A DNA stretch of 14,469 nucleotides from Marinilabiliaceae bacterium. Its GTDB lineage: Bacteria > Bacteroidota > Bacteroidia > Bacteroidales > Marinilabiliaceae. A program made the translations under genes and the position numbers. Location: the NCBI GenBank assembly GCA_027010905.1, contig JALVBA010000017.1, positions 1 through 14,469 on the forward strand, read 5' to 3'. The notes under the pieces are model-generated. The model saw nothing but the letters and a program-made list of their open reading frames with translations, searched no databases and was not told the DNA's origin. Shown here piece after piece: positions 14,441-14,469 of the stretch (the stretch's first letter is position 1; each line of letters starts with the position of its first letter).

Positions 14441-14469
14441 ATTTATTATTTTCTCTGTTTCTATTATAC

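Overview
The window looks like a chromosomal segment of a member of Bacteroidota, most likely Bacteroidales/Marinilabiliales-like. Four things suggest this: the Bacteroidetes-type ~1100-residue SecA with a C-terminal zinc motif; AT-rich leaders without Shine-Dalgarno sequences; a secreted protein with a carboxypeptidase-regulatory-like N-terminus; and a predicted cysteate synthase, an enzyme associated with sulfonolipid-making Bacteroidetes. The taxonomic call is inference from gene content. No database was searched.

Layout on the + strand: (1) the 3' three quarters of a bifunctional-type RelA/SpoT (p)ppGpp enzyme, cut by the window edge; (2) a protein with an N-terminal DUF2007-like segment and two universal stress protein domains; (3) a secreted protein of unknown function; (4) a decayed C-terminal scrap of an L-threonine aldolase gene; (5) a rhomboid intramembrane protease with intact catalytic Ser and His; (6) a ~300-bp non-coding stretch with nested inverted repeats; (7) a lipoprotein gene of the FGE/sulfatase-modifying-factor family with an internal deletion and a recognisable one-base frameshift at its end; (8) secA; (9) lgt; (10) a PLP-dependent cysteate synthase; (11) a signal-peptide stub whose coding sequence stops abruptly. 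From about 11420 to 11900 lies a segment that looks inserted. It holds several stable inverted repeats and ends in a hairpin resembling group II intron domain V followed by seven T. The minus strand then carries a complete clpC, convergent with the + strand genes.

The intact genes are largely housekeeping: stringent response (rel), stress (usp, clpC), and protein export and lipoprotein maturation (secA, then lgt, which adds diacylglycerol to lipoproteins exported through SecA). Cysteate synthase feeds sulfonolipid precursor synthesis. Three broken genes sit between these intact ones, so the spaces between conserved genes appear to be sites of decay.

The most unusual pattern is a family of degenerate 8-nt tandem repeats (consensus AACCATAT). 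They fill the leaders directly in front of secA, lgt and the cysteate synthase gene, and run into or up to the start codon. A second, 7-nt G/T-rich array occurs after two genes. I found no CRISPR array, tRNA, rRNA or intact insertion sequence. No complete novel system is evident. The repeat arrays and the structured insert before clpC are the best candidates for undescribed biology.
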